39,943 nucleotides of DNA from Rhodospirillum sp. (GCA_021741145.1 JAIOYK010000053.1:1-39943), one strand, 5' to 3'. Numbered from the stretch's first letter, positions 8,423 to 17,949 are shown. Numbers and translations: made by a program. The notes: generated by a model not told the origin, from the letters alone.

Positions 8423-8450
8423 GGCGGTGCCCAGGGGCGCCGCCTTTTTT
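8423..8450 (+). terminator. intrinsic terminator of divK
   Basis: Eight paired bases (GGCGGTGC at 8423-8430 with GCGCCGCC at 8437-8444, one G-T wobble) surround a six-base loop and are followed by six T residues at 8445-8450. Its position after the full-length divK frame suggests that the whole 123-codon gene was the ancestral transcription unit. Confidence 0.85.
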
Positions 8451-8491
8451 GTTGGCCCGAAGCTGTCCCGAGCCCCGCTGTCCCGTGTTTT

Positions 8492-8547
8492 GCGCCAGAC
8501 ATACGAAAACCGCCCTGTCGCCAGGGCGGTTTTCGTATGTCTGGCGC
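8492..8547. terminator. 26-bp perfect inverted repeat, probable bidirectional terminator
   Basis: Arms 8492-8517 and 8522-8547 are exact reverse complements around a TCGC loop. The inner part (AAAACCGCCCTG/CAGGGCGGTTTT) has A and T runs flanking a GC stem, which is the standard form of a two-way terminator; the pairing then extends a further 14 bases outward. It lies downstream of rpmG (minus strand) and beyond the divK terminator. Confidence 0.85.
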
Positions 8548-8579
8548 CGGAGGATTCCCTCCGGCCACCGAACCGGATG

Positions 8580-8747
8580 CTATTTCAGCTTGGTCTCGCG
8601 AAAGACCACATGCTTGCGGACCCGCGGGTCGTACTTGCGGAATTCGAACTTGTTGGTGGTCTTCCGAGGGTTCTTCTTGACCACATAAAAGTAGCCCGTA
8701 TCCGCGGTGCTTTCCAGCTTGACCAGAATGGTGGCAGGTTTGGCCAT
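8580..8747 (-). CDS. rpmG: 50S ribosomal protein L33
   Basis: A 55-residue protein reading [19 protein letters not shown] at the N-terminus and ending RETKLK, which is the proteobacterial L33 length and sequence pattern ([15 protein letters not shown]). It is a component of the large ribosomal subunit near the E site. No zinc-binding cysteine pairs are present, so it is the C-minus type that does not depend on zinc. Its stop codon is TAG, which shows that TAG is read as stop in this genome. The 131 bases upstream to the S41 protease gene probably hold its promoter. Confidence 0.95.
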   Translation of the reverse strand: MAKPATILVKLESTADTGYFYVVKKNPRKTTNKFEFRKYDPRVRKHVVFRETKLK

Positions 8748-8878
8748 GGCCTTGAACCCCGTTCGTTAGATAAAGACAAATTGTTTCGAGCGGCGGAGAA
8801 TACTCGCCAGCGCGGCGATGTCAAGGGACCTTGGTGGTCTTTCCTGGATTCATGGGAAATCTCCCGAAATCCGCCGTT

Positions 8879-10543
8879 TTATCGTCCAGCGGCCGCCTGG
8901 GTCGGTGCCGTCAGACGCAGGGCCCGCTCATAGAGAGCGTGGTTGTCCAGGAGCTTCTCGGCCACGGTCTCGTCGATCAGGGCATGGGGATGGTGCTCCG
9001 CCGGGCAGCCTCCGCGCAGGGCGTCCCGTCTGGCGTCGTCCCGACGGTCCGTCGCGCGCCAGAGAGCCAACTGGGCGGCCAATTCCCGTTCTCCCCCATT
9101 GAGGCGGTCCAGGACGCCATCGGCGGCGCCCAGGGTCTCTCCCGCGCCGCTGGTGCAGGCCACGGGGCGGACACCCAACCCATGGAGGACATAGCCCGAG
9201 GGGCTGTGGAAGCGAGACCAGGTCAGGGTCATTTCCCCGCCATTGGGCATCTGGAGGACCGTCTGAACGGTTCCCTTGCCGTAGGAGGTTGTTCCGATCA
9301 CCACGGCGCGGCCGCTGTCCTGGAGGGCCGCGGCGACGATCTCGGCGGCGGATGCGCTATCCCCGTCCACCAGGACCACCATGGGCATGCCTCGGGCCAT
9401 GTCGCCAGGGGTGGCCGCGTAAAACTGGCGGGCGTCCGGGTGACGCCCCCGGGTCGAGACGATGGGTCCCCGTTCCATGAAAAGGTCGCTCATGGTGACG
9501 GCTTGGTCGAGCAACCCACCCGGGTTGCCCCGCAGGTCCAGGACAATGCCCTTGAGACGGTCACCTCCCTTGATCTCAGCGTCGCTCACCGCCTCCGCCA
9601 CCGCCGTCGTGGTGCGTTGGTTGAAGCTGGTGACCGTGATGAAGGCCACGTCATTGTCCATCTTCAAATCGACGGTGGGCATGACGATTAGGGCGCGGTC
9701 CAGGGTGACGCTCCGGCGGGCCAAGGTGTCCACGCCCGCGAGGACCAGGGTGACATCGCTGCTGGTTGGCCCGCGCAACCAGTTCCGAACGTCCTGGCGG
9801 GAGACAGTCTTGGTGCTTTGGCCGTTGATGGCGATGATGCGGTCGCCCGAGCGCAGGCCCGCGTCGGACGCGGGCGTGCCGGGCATGACCCGAGTGATGA
9901 TGACCGCGCCATCCCGGATGTCGTACATGATGCCAATCCCGCCAAAGCCGTTGCGGGCGCCGCGGTTCAGGCTGGCTTCCGTACTGTCGGCGTAGCGGGA
10001 AAAGGGGTCGAGTTTGGCCAGCGCCCCATCGAAAACGGCCTTATACAACGCCTCGGGGTCGGCGTTGAGCAGGGGGGTGGACGTGTCGCGAACCAGACCA
10101 AACACATTGGCGGTCAGTAGCCCCCAGCCAGCGGAGTCGTTGGACATGGGCAGGGGAAAGACGCCAATGACCTTGTCGTCCCGTGAGACTTCGAGGGTGG
10201 ACCCCATGCGGTCAACGTTGATTTCCGGATCCAGCCGAGACAGCCCACGCAGACCGGCGGTTCCCACGGCGCGCAGGTCCACCTTGTCGATGTAACGATC
10301 GGAAATGACCTCATACCCATGGGAGAACAAGTTCTCCGCCTCCGACCGGGGGAAGGTCATGGTCGCGAGAACCTTGGCCCTGTCATCATCGAGATCGGCT
10401 GAGGATGTGGCAATCGCCAGATCGGCGCTCGGTCCACCCGCTTGGCCAGGAGTCTCCATGGCGGCCGGGTCGGCGCAGGCGGACAGCAGGACGACAGTGG
10501 CCATCAGGCCCAAACGGGTGCCGACACGGGCGACCGATATCAT
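8879..10543 (-). CDS. S41-family C-terminal processing protease, probable lipoprotein
   Basis: A 554-residue protein if started at ATG 10543, which gives a lipoprotein signal peptide with lipobox LSAC at about residues 20-23; longer in-frame starts exist at 10558, 10609 and GTG 10618, and none has a clear ribosome site. A PDZ domain is seen in GIGIMYDIRDGAVIITRV and SDAGLRSGDRIIAING. The S41 catalytic core follows, with the serine in DSASAAEIVAAAL and the lysine in SYGKGTVQ, the Ser-Lys dyad of Ctp/tail-specific proteases. It likely acts in the periplasm on C-termini of envelope proteins. Downstream of rnr on the same strand but separated by 140 bases, so probably a separate unit. Confidence 0.85.
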   Translation of the reverse strand: MISVARVGTRLGLMATVVLLSACADPAAMETPGQAGGPSADLAIATSSADLDDDRAKVLATMTFPRSEAENLFSHGYEVISDRYIDKVDLRAVGTAGLRGLSRLDPEINVDRMGSTLEVSRDDKVIGVFPLPMSNDSAGWGLLTANVFGLVRDTSTPLLNADPEALYKAVFDGALAKLDPFSRYADSTEASLNRGARNGFGGIGIMYDIRDGAVIITRVMPGTPASDAGLRSGDRIIAINGQSTKTVSRQDVRNWLRGPTSSDVTLVLAGVDTLARRSVTLDRALIVMPTVDLKMDNDVAFITVTSFNQRTTTAVAEAVSDAEIKGGDRLKGIVLDLRGNPGGLLDQAVTMSDLFMERGPIVSTRGRHPDARQFYAATPGDMARGMPMVVLVDGDSASAAEIVAAALQDSGRAVVIGTTSYGKGTVQTVLQMPNGGEMTLTWSRFHSPSGYVLHGLGVRPVACTSGAGETLGAADGVLDRLNGGERELAAQLALWRATDRRDDARRDALRGGCPAEHHPHALIDETVAEKLLDNHALYERALRLTAPTQAAAGR

Positions 10544-10682
10544 GTTTTGGGCGAACATATGGTCCCAACTTTGCCTGAAGAGGATGGATTTGGAGTCCCC
10601 GATATTCATCCCTCTCACACTATGGTTAAGAAATTCCGAATCGAATGTCCACAGGGAAATGCATCGGGACTCGTTTGATTCC

Positions 10683-12998
10683 TTAAGGTTTTGAACGAGC
10701 CCGTACCGCCTTGCGTCCCCGAGCGGCTCCCTTGGGCGTCGCCGGACGGCCCGCCACCGCCTGTCCGGGACGCTTGGCCACGCGTCCCATGACCTTGCGG
10801 GGACGGCCCCGTCCGGGCTTGCCCTGGTCGCCGCCCTGGAGCAACTCGAAGAGCAGCCCGCCGGAGATGGGGTTGGCCTCCTTCAAAAGGACCTCGACTG
10901 GCCCGCCCAGACGGAATTCCCACCCGGTGGATTGGCCACGCAGGCAATGGGCGGCCTCGTCATGGACGTAAAAGTCATTGGGGAGCGATCCGATGGGGAT
11001 CAGGCCATCGGCACCGCTTTCGTCCAGGGTCACGAACAGGCCAGCGCGGGTTACCCCATTGATCCGACCTGGGAAAATGGCGCCCACATGGCTCGCCATA
11101 TAAGAAACGGTAAAGCGATTGACCGCATCCCGTTCGGCCGCGGCGGCACGGCGTTCCGTGGCGGTGATGTGCTGGCCGATTTCTTCGAACTCTTGGTCGG
11201 CTTCGGGAGTCAAGCCATCCTTGCCGAGGCGCAGGCCGCGGATCAGCGCCCGGTGCACCAACAGGTCGGCATAGCGGCGGATGGGGGAGGTGAAATGGGC
11301 GTAGCGGCGGAGCGCCAAACCGAAGTGTCCGATGTTGTCCGGATTGTATTCCGCCTGGGCCTGGGACCGAAGGACGACCTCGTTCACCATATGCTCGTTC
11401 CCGGTACCCTTGGCCTTTTCCAGGATCCCGTTGAATTGGCCAGAGCGTTTTACGGTCCCCTTGTGGAAGGGGATATCCAGGGTTTCCAGGAAATTCGCCA
11501 GGGCTTCCAGCTTTTCAAAGGTCGGTTGGTCGTGGATTCGGTACATGCAGGGCTGGCGTTTGTCCTCCAGGGTCTCGGCCGCGGCGACATTGGCGGAGAC
11601 CATGAATTCCTCGATCAGCCGGTGGCTGTCCAGGCGGGTTCGGGTGGCGATGCGTTCCACCACCCCGCTCTCGTCCAGGACCACCTTGCGCTCGGGCAGG
11701 TCCAGCTCCAGGGTGCCGCGCATGTGGCGCGCGGCCAGCAGGCTCTTGAAGGCCCCATAGAGCGGCGCGATCACCGGTTCCACCAGGGGGCCGGTCAGGT
11801 CATCGGGATGGCCGTCCCGGGCTGCTTGAACCTGCTCATAGGTCAACCGCGCCGCGGAGCGCATGAGGCCGCGCAGGAAATGGTGGCGCAGCTTATTGCC
11901 ATCCTTGTCGAAGGTCATCCAGACGGCCATGCAACCGCGCTCTTCCCGCGGGCGGAGGGAACACCAGCCGTTGGACAGGGCCTCGGGCAGCATGGGCACG
12001 ACCCGGTCGGGGAAATAGACGGAGTTGCCCCGGTCCTTGGCGGCCATATCCAGGGGGGATCCGGTGCGCACGTAGTGGGCCACGTCGGCGATGGCGACCA
12101 GGATCACCCACCCACCGGGATTGGTTGGATCGTCATCGACCCGGGCATACACGGCGTCGTCGAAATCCCGGGCATCGGAGCCGTCAATGGTGATCAGGGG
12201 AACGTCGCGGAGGTCTTCCCGATCCTTTAGGTCGACGGCTTCGGCGGCTTCGGCTTGATCAATGGCCTCCTGGGGAAAGTCGACGGGGATGTCATGGGAG
12301 TGGATGGCCACGAGGCTAATGGAGCGGGGACCGTCCTCCTCGCCCAGGATGTCCACGACCTTGGCCCGGCGTAGGCCCAACTGGCGCCCGGGAAGCAACT
12401 CGGCCTCCACCAGATCGCCGGGGTGGGCCTGATTGGCGTCGGGGAATTCCACGACGTATTCGTCGCGATCCTTCCGGTTGGTTGGACGCAGACGGAGGGC
12501 GCCCTTGCCTTCCGCGAGAATGCCAAGGATACGGGTGGGGGCGCTCGAGAGGCGGCGGATGCATTTGGCTTCGTAGCGGGTCTCTCCCTGCCGGGCGAGG
12601 CGGGCGAGGATGCGGTCGCCGATGCCCACCTCCGGCCCGCCCTGGCCGCGACTGCCGCGGCGGTCCGGGATGAAGAGGATGCGCGGGAGCGGCTCGTCCT
12701 CCGGCCAGTTTTCCGGGCGACAGAAAAGGTCCCCTTCCGCGTCGGAATGGGTGACGCGTAGCACGGTGACCTCGGGCAGGGTCCCTTGCGGAGCAAACCT
12801 GCGGCCCCGGCCCCGCTGGATGGATCCCTCCTCCTCCAATTGCTTCACCAGGGCGCGCAGCTCGGACCGCTGGCCGCCGTTGATGTTGAAGGCCCGGGCG
12901 ATCTCCCGTTTGCCGACCTCTCCATTGTTGTCCTGGATGAATGTCAGGACCTGTTCCTTGGTGGGGAAGGGGATGTGCTTGGGGGTCTTGCCGGTCAA
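10683..12998 (-). CDS. rnr: ribonuclease R
   Basis: A 771-residue 3'-5' exoribonuclease of the RNase II/R family. An N-terminal winged-helix segment (REIARAFNINGGQRSELRAL, about 31-50) is followed by cold-shock-like domains, then the RNB catalytic domain with the metal-binding motif DGSDARDFDDAV at residues 272-283. The S1 RNA-binding domain is near the C-terminus (PGRINGVTRAGLFVTL), and a basic tail rich in Arg, Lys, Gly and Pro ends the protein, as in other RNase R proteins. The start is a TTG at 12998; no better start was found. It degrades structured RNA and takes part in trans-translation-linked decay. It lies downstream of topA, with a terminator between. Confidence 0.95.
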   Translation of the reverse strand: MTGKTPKHIPFPTKEQVLTFIQDNNGEVGKREIARAFNINGGQRSELRALVKQLEEEGSIQRGRGRRFAPQGTLPEVTVLRVTHSDAEGDLFCRPENWPEDEPLPRILFIPDRRGSRGQGGPEVGIGDRILARLARQGETRYEAKCIRRLSSAPTRILGILAEGKGALRLRPTNRKDRDEYVVEFPDANQAHPGDLVEAELLPGRQLGLRRAKVVDILGEEDGPRSISLVAIHSHDIPVDFPQEAIDQAEAAEAVDLKDREDLRDVPLITIDGSDARDFDDAVYARVDDDPTNPGGWVILVAIADVAHYVRTGSPLDMAAKDRGNSVYFPDRVVPMLPEALSNGWCSLRPREERGCMAVWMTFDKDGNKLRHHFLRGLMRSAARLTYEQVQAARDGHPDDLTGPLVEPVIAPLYGAFKSLLAARHMRGTLELDLPERKVVLDESGVVERIATRTRLDSHRLIEEFMVSANVAAAETLEDKRQPCMYRIHDQPTFEKLEALANFLETLDIPFHKGTVKRSGQFNGILEKAKGTGNEHMVNEVVLRSQAQAEYNPDNIGHFGLALRRYAHFTSPIRRYADLLVHRALIRGLRLGKDGLTPEADQEFEEIGQHITATERRAAAAERDAVNRFTVSYMASHVGAIFPGRINGVTRAGLFVTLDESGADGLIPIGSLPNDFYVHDEAAHCLRGQSTGWEFRLGGPVEVLLKEANPISGGLLFELLQGGDQGKPGRGRPRKVMGRVAKRPGQAVAGRPATPKGAARGRKAVRARSKP

Positions 12999-13354
12999 TG
13001 GGGGGGCTTTCGATGGAAAATGAAGGGCGTAGTATGGACCTTCGTGACCGATCTTAAAAGGGAAGCGAACTTGGAGGTTTTTGGACCGGTTGGCCTTTTA
13101 GACTGGGGAGGGTCAGGGCAATCTTGCCAAGGGGCCGCTTTTTCAGGGAATCGCGTTGGGCCGTGACGATATGATCCAAGGGATTATTTCTTACCCAGAA
13201 CGGGCAAGTGGCGCTTCGCAACACGCCATGGTGAAGATTGGGACGTTGATGCGCGTTCAAAGACTATATTTTTTTCGAACCTAGAAAGAAGGGGGAGCGG
13301 GGCATCGCCCCGACTGGGCGCGGGCGAGAGCCCGTTCCGCCAGGATGGCGGACC
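12999..13354. other. intergenic region between topA and rnr
   Basis: 356 bases without a supported gene. The topA-proximal end carries GC-rich hairpins, including the likely topA terminator. The remainder should hold the rnr promoter on the minus strand. Short frames here have no recognisable family and atypical composition, and no tRNA or riboswitch fold was recognised. Confidence 0.5.
13281..13312 (-). terminator. probable topA terminator
   Basis: A six-pair GC stem (13298-13303 with 13307-13312) is followed, in the direction of topA transcription, by a C run and then TTTCTTTCT. Two further small hairpins lie between it and the topA stop codon. Confidence 0.6.
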
Positions 13355-16075
13355 CTACTCCTCGGGCGCGGCGGCCTTCTTCGCCGGAGTCTTCTTCGCC
13401 GCCGTGGTGGTCTTCTTGGCGGTGGTGGCCTTTTTAGCGGGGGCCTTCTTGGCCGCGGGCTTTTTCGCCAGGCCATCCTCGGTCGCGGTCGCGGCCTTCT
13501 TGGCCGGTGCCTTCTTCGCCGGGGCCTTCTTGGCGGGGGCGGGTCCCTTGGCGGCCTTGGCGGCGATCAGCTCCAGGGCACGGTCCAGGGTAATGGTCTC
13601 CGCGTCGTCGGCCTTGGGGATGGTGGCCCGGATCTTGTCGTGCTGCACGTAAGGACCGAAGCGCCCGTCGTGGATGGTCACGGGCTTGCCGTCCGTGGGA
13701 TGGTCGCCCAGGGCCTTCGCGGGTTGGCGGGCTTTCCCACCTTTGCCCGCCTCGGCCAACAGGCTGACGGCCCGGTTGAGGCCAATGCTTAGCACGTCGT
13801 CGTCCTTGGGCAGGGACTTATAGATATCCCCATGCTTGATATAGGGTCCATAGCGACCAATCCCCGCGGAGATCATCGCCTTGGTCTCCGGGTGCTCGCC
13901 CACGGGGCGGGGCAGGGCCAGGAGTTTCAGGGCGATGTCCAGGTCGATGCTGGCCGGTTCCATGTCCTTGGGGATGGAGACCCGGGGCGGCTTCTCGGCC
14001 TTCTTGCCCTTTTCGGCCTTTTCCGCTTCGCCAAGCTGCACGTAAAGGCCGTAGGGACCCTTGCGCATGGTCACCACCTTGCCGGTGTCCGGGTCCTCGC
14101 CGAGGGTCTTCATTCCGTCCTCGGCGAGGGCGGTGGGGTCCTCGCCGTCTCCGGCCTTGGCGACCAGGGGGCGGGTGAACTTGCAGTCCGGATAATTGGA
14201 ACACCCGACGAAGGCGCCGAACTTGCCGATGCGCAAGCCCAAACGGCCCTCCTTGCAGACGGGGCAGACCCGGGGGTCGTGGCCGTCCTCGGTCTTGGGG
14301 AACAGGTGCGGCCCCATGTCCTCGTCCAGCGCGTCGAGCACGTTGGAGACCCGCAGTTCCGCGGTGCCGTCAATGGCGGCCTTGAAGTCCATCCAAAAGT
14401 TTTGGAGCACCGTCTTCCAGCCCAGCTTTCCGTCGGAAATTTCGTCGAGCTGGTTTTCCAGGTCCGCGGTGAAGGAATACTCCACGTAACGGGCGAAGAA
14501 GTTTTCCAGGAAGGCCGTGACCAGACGGCCCCGGTCCTCGGCGATGAACCGGCGGGCATCCAGGCGGACGTATTCCCGGTCCTGGAGCACGGTCAGGATC
14601 GAGGCATAGGTCGACGGACGGCCAATTCCCAACTCCTCCATGCGCTTGACCAAGCTGGCCTCGGTATAGCGCGGCGGCGGCTGGGTGAAATGCTGGTCGG
14701 CGTTGACCTTGTCGCGCTTGATGGCTTCGCCTTCCTTCAACGGCGGCAGCAGGCGGTTTTCGTCGTCGTCGTCCCCGGCGTCGTCCAGGCCTTCCCGATA
14801 GAGCTTGAGGAAGCCGTCGAAGCGGATGACCGAGCCGTTGGCCCGGAGCATGACGCCCTTGGAAGAGTCCCCGATGTCCGCGGCCACCTGATCCAGGATG
14901 GCGCTGGCCATCTGGCTGGCCACGGTGCGTTTCCAGATCAGGTCGTAAAGCTTGAACTGTTCGGCGTTCAGATAGGGGCGCATGCGGTCGGGCGTGCGAG
15001 TCACGTCCGTGGGGCGGATGGCTTCGTGAGCCTCCTGCGCGTTCTTGGCCTTGGTCTTGTACATGCGCGGCGAATCGGGAACGTAGTCCTTGCCGTAATC
15101 GGCGCCGATCATGTCACGGGTGGCGAAGATGGCTTCCGGCGCCATGGAGACACCGTCGGTTCGCATATAGGTGATCAGACCCACGGTCTCGCCGCCCAGG
15201 TCCACGCCTTCATACAGGCGCTGGGCCACGTTCATGGTCTGGCGGGCGGAGAAATAGAGCTTTCGCGAGGCTTCCTGTTGCAGGGTGGAGGTCGTGAAGG
15301 GCGCGGCCGGATTGCGGCGGGCCTGCTTTCGTTCCACTTGGGCGACGGAGAGCGTGCTGGACTCCACCGCGGCGACGGCGGCCCTGGCGGCCGCTTCGTC
15401 GGGCAGACCGAACTTGTCGAGCTTCTGGCCGTTCAGATGGGTCAGACGGCCCTTGAACAACTGCCCTTCGGCGGTGCCCAGGATGGCGTCCACGGACCAA
15501 TATTCCTGGGTGATGAACCGTTCGATCTCCTGCTCGCGCTCGCAGATCAGACGGAGCGCCACGGACTGGACGCGGCCAGCGGAGCGGGAGCCGGGGAGCT
15601 TGCGCCAAAGCACTGGCGAGAGGGTGAAGCCCACCAGATAGTCCAGGGCGCGCCGGGCCAGATAGGCCTCCACCAGGGGCGTGTCCAAGTCCCGGGGGTT
15701 TTGCATGGCCTCGGTGACGGCGGTCTTGGTGATGGCGTTGAAGGTTACCCGCCGGACGGTCTTGCCGATAAGCGCCTTGCGGCTTTCCAGGACATCGCGG
15801 ACATGCCAGGAAATGGCCTCTCCCTCGCGATCCGGGTCAGTGGCCAGCAGCAGGGTGTCGGCGCCCTTGAGCGCTTGGGTGATGTCCTTCACATGGCGTT
15901 CGGCCTTGGGGTCGATGGCCCAGTCCATGGCGAAGCCTTCGTCGGGGCGGACCGATCCGTCCTTGGGCGGCAGATCCCGGATGTGCCCGTAGGACGCCAG
16001 GACGGTATAGTCCTTGCCCAGGTACTTGTTGATGGTCTTGGCTTTGGCCGGGGATTCGACGACGACGACATGCAT
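13355..16075 (-). CDS. topA: DNA topoisomerase I
   Basis: A 906-residue type IA topoisomerase. ATG 16075 gives the usual MHVVVVESPAKAKTINKYL start. The TOPRIM acidic motif is ATDPDREGEAISWH (about residues 78-91), and the active-site Tyr is residue 303 in LITYMRTDGVS. One four-cysteine zinc ribbon is visible (CPVC with CSNYPDC), followed by further C-terminal repeats of the GRYGPYIKHG type and a Lys/Ala/Pro-rich tail of about 60 residues that resembles histone H1 tails and should bind DNA. It relaxes negative supercoils. The gene follows dprA on the same strand by 52 bases, with a hairpin in the gap. It ends in TAG. Confidence 0.96.
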   Translation of the reverse strand: MHVVVVESPAKAKTINKYLGKDYTVLASYGHIRDLPPKDGSVRPDEGFAMDWAIDPKAERHVKDITQALKGADTLLLATDPDREGEAISWHVRDVLESRKALIGKTVRRVTFNAITKTAVTEAMQNPRDLDTPLVEAYLARRALDYLVGFTLSPVLWRKLPGSRSAGRVQSVALRLICEREQEIERFITQEYWSVDAILGTAEGQLFKGRLTHLNGQKLDKFGLPDEAAARAAVAAVESSTLSVAQVERKQARRNPAAPFTTSTLQQEASRKLYFSARQTMNVAQRLYEGVDLGGETVGLITYMRTDGVSMAPEAIFATRDMIGADYGKDYVPDSPRMYKTKAKNAQEAHEAIRPTDVTRTPDRMRPYLNAEQFKLYDLIWKRTVASQMASAILDQVAADIGDSSKGVMLRANGSVIRFDGFLKLYREGLDDAGDDDDENRLLPPLKEGEAIKRDKVNADQHFTQPPPRYTEASLVKRMEELGIGRPSTYASILTVLQDREYVRLDARRFIAEDRGRLVTAFLENFFARYVEYSFTADLENQLDEISDGKLGWKTVLQNFWMDFKAAIDGTAELRVSNVLDALDEDMGPHLFPKTEDGHDPRVCPVCKEGRLGLRIGKFGAFVGCSNYPDCKFTRPLVAKAGDGEDPTALAEDGMKTLGEDPDTGKVVTMRKGPYGLYVQLGEAEKAEKGKKAEKPPRVSIPKDMEPASIDLDIALKLLALPRPVGEHPETKAMISAGIGRYGPYIKHGDIYKSLPKDDDVLSIGLNRAVSLLAEAGKGGKARQPAKALGDHPTDGKPVTIHDGRFGPYVQHDKIRATIPKADDAETITLDRALELIAAKAAKGPAPAKKAPAKKAPAKKAATATEDGLAKKPAAKKAPAKKATTAKKTTTAAKKTPAKKAAAPEE

Positions 16076-16088
16076 GGGGTGGTGGAAC

Positions 16089-16112
16089 CCTTGGGGCGAG
16101 GGCACCCCAAGG
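16089..16112 (-). repeat. inverted repeat in the dprA-topA gap
   Basis: CCTTGGGG at 16089-16096 pairs exactly with CCCCAAGG at 16105-16112 around an eight-base loop. It lies in the leader directly upstream of the topA start at 16075. No T run follows, so it is more likely a leader structure or a protein site than a terminator. Confidence 0.5.
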
Positions 16113-16127
16113 AAAGGGATGCCTTAT

Positions 16128-17273
16128 CTAAAAGGTGGCCAGCAGAGAAACCCGATTGCCCGGATGGCGCGCAAGGCGCCCGGCCAATTCAAGTTCCAGC
16201 AGCACCATGGCCACCACGGATGGTGACAATTGGCACCGTCGGATCAGTTCGTCAACAGGCAGCGGTGCGCCGTTTAGCGCCTCGAGAACTTTCGGGCGGG
16301 CGGAATCGACCGCCGAATCACTGAGATCCGGCGCGGGGGACGCCGTGTAAGTCGTTGATTTCCGCTCACTCATCGGTCGCGAGAGATGGGGTTCCAATAC
16401 ACGGAGAACGTCATCGACGCCTTCGATCAAGGCGGCGCCATCTTTTATGAGCTGGTTCGGTCCCTGGGCTCGGGGGTCCATGGGCGATCCGGGAACGGCC
16501 ATCACCTCCCGCCCCTGATCTCCGGCCAGCCGTCCGGTGATCATGGAGCCGGACCGGATGGCCCCCTCGACGACCACGACCCCCAGCGACAGGCCGGAGA
16601 TGATACGGTTGCGGCGGGGGAAATGGCGGCCCTTGGGTTGCTCGCCCGGCGGCATTTCCGAAACAATGGCCCCACTGGCGGCCAGGCGGTGATAGAGGTC
16701 CGCGTTCTCCGGAGGGAAAATCACGTCGACCCCTCCGGCCAGGACGGCGATGGTACCCGAGTCCACCGATCCCCAATGGGCCGCGGTGTCCAGACCCCGG
16801 GCCAGCCCCGAGACGACGACCAACCCGGCCTTGCCCAGGTCGCTGGCCAGCCGCTCGGCGAAGCGCTGGCCGTTGATGGAACAGTTGCGGGAGCCGACCA
16901 GGGCGACCATGGGACGCTTGAACAGACCCGGATGGCCGAACACGGAAAAGAGCGGCGGAGAGTCCTCGAGCGCGGCCAGCGGGGCGGGGTAGTCGTCCTC
17001 GCCCTCGCAGACCAGTTGGGCGCCGAGGGCCTCGAGCGCGTCCATCTCCCGCTTGGCCGCGGCGGTGGGGCAGACCTTGATGGGGCGTTTGCTCCCCCCC
17101 CGTTTGGCGAGATCCGGCAGGGCCTCCAGGGCCTTGGCGGCGGAGCCATAGCGGGCCATGAGTTTGCGCCAAGTGACCGGCCCCACGTTTTCCGAACGCA
17201 AGAGACGGAGGCGCTCCAGCTTTTCCTGGCCGGAGGGCGGACGGGGTCCCGTGGAGCGATCGAAGAGATCCAT
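16128..17273 (-). CDS. dprA: DNA-processing protein DprA (Smf)
   Basis: A 381-residue protein. ATG 17273 was chosen because it lies four bases after the upstream GST stop codon; an in-frame ATG at 17303 would overlap that gene. An N-terminal SAM-like helical part precedes the Rossmann-like DprA core, with VALVGSRNCSINGQ, VVSGLARGLDTAAH, LAGGVDVIFPPEN and RRNRIISGLS in order. A C-terminal winged-helix (about residues 320-381) is present. DprA loads RecA on incoming single-stranded DNA during natural transformation. It belongs to a minus-strand run with GST upstream and topA downstream. It ends in TAG. Confidence 0.93.
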   Translation of the reverse strand: MDLFDRSTGPRPPSGQEKLERLRLLRSENVGPVTWRKLMARYGSAAKALEALPDLAKRGGSKRPIKVCPTAAAKREMDALEALGAQLVCEGEDDYPAPLAALEDSPPLFSVFGHPGLFKRPMVALVGSRNCSINGQRFAERLASDLGKAGLVVVSGLARGLDTAAHWGSVDSGTIAVLAGGVDVIFPPENADLYHRLAASGAIVSEMPPGEQPKGRHFPRRNRIISGLSLGVVVVEGAIRSGSMITGRLAGDQGREVMAVPGSPMDPRAQGPNQLIKDGAALIEGVDDVLRVLEPHLSRPMSERKSTTYTASPAPDLSDSAVDSARPKVLEALNGAPLPVDELIRRCQLSPSVVAMVLLELELAGRLARHPGNRVSLLATF

Positions 17274-17277
17274 GGGG

Positions 17278-17949
17278 TCAGCCTTTGGTGGGACCGGCTT
17301 CATAGAGGTCGATCACCCAGGGCTCTTCCTTGGCCAGCTTGTCCCATTCGGTAAGTGCGGGAGTGGCCAGGATGGCCTCCACATAGGCTTGGGAGTCCGG
17401 GTTCAGGGGTGTGGCATAGGTGCGGAAGCGGGTGATAATGGGGGCATACATGGCATCCACGGCGTTGGGGCGGTCGCCGAACAGGAAGGGGCCATCCTGG
17501 CCGCTGGCGGCCTTGCATCCGGCCCAAATGGCCTCGATCCGCTCCACATCGGCCAAGACCTCCGGTGTCTGGCCCTGGCCGGGAACCCGCGTCCGCAGGT
17601 TCATGGGCAGGGCCGCGCGCAAGGGCTGGAATCCCCCGTGCATCTCCGACGCCGCCGCCCGGGCATGGGCCCGGGCCTTGGGATCCGTGGGCCAGAGTTC
17701 GGCCTCGGGGAACGTCTCGGCCAAGTATTCCAGGATGGCCAGGGATTCCCAGACAACGATCTCCCCATGGATCAGGCAGGGCACCCGGGCGGACGGGCTA
17801 TGGGCGGCGATCCGGGCTTTGTAGCCCTCCTCGAACAGGGGGATCACCACGTCCTCGAAGGGAATCCCGGCGGCCTTCAGGGCGAACCAGGGGCGCATGG
17901 ACCAGGAGGAGTAATTGCGATTGCCGATTACGAGGGTCAGGGAAGCCAT
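17278..17949 (-). CDS. glutathione S-transferase family protein
   Basis: A 223-residue protein from ATG 17949. The thioredoxin-like N-terminal domain begins LTLVIGNRNYSSWSMRPW, where the serines near residues 15-17 are in the catalytic position of this bacterial GST subgroup, and the glutathione-contacting Val-Pro and Glu-Ser pairs are in ARVPCLIHG and VVWESLAILEYL. The C-terminal helical domain contains NAVDAMYAPIITRF. It probably conjugates or isomerises small electrophiles in the cytoplasm. Its stop is four bases before dprA, so the two are likely co-transcribed. The true substrate is not inferable. Confidence 0.88.
   Translation of the reverse strand: MASLTLVIGNRNYSSWSMRPWFALKAAGIPFEDVVIPLFEEGYKARIAAHSPSARVPCLIHGEIVVWESLAILEYLAETFPEAELWPTDPKARAHARAAASEMHGGFQPLRAALPMNLRTRVPGQGQTPEVLADVERIEAIWAGCKAASGQDGPFLFGDRPNAVDAMYAPIITRFRTYATPLNPDSQAYVEAILATPALTEWDKLAKEEPWVIDLYEAGPTKG

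Noticed and set aside
13054-13260. A 68-codon minus-strand frame in the topA-rnr gap
   Set aside because: No ribosome site, no family and unusual composition; it is better read as leader and promoter sequence of rnr.
13404-13560. Short direct repeats that could look like a CRISPR or satellite
   Set aside because: They encode the Lys-Lys-Ala-Pro repeats of the TopA tail, vary at the base level and have no spacers.
13832-16324. An 830-codon open frame on the plus strand antisense to topA
   Set aside because: Long antisense frames are expected in GC-rich genes whose codons favour G/C in the third position. topA has full family motifs on the other strand, and the antisense protein has none.
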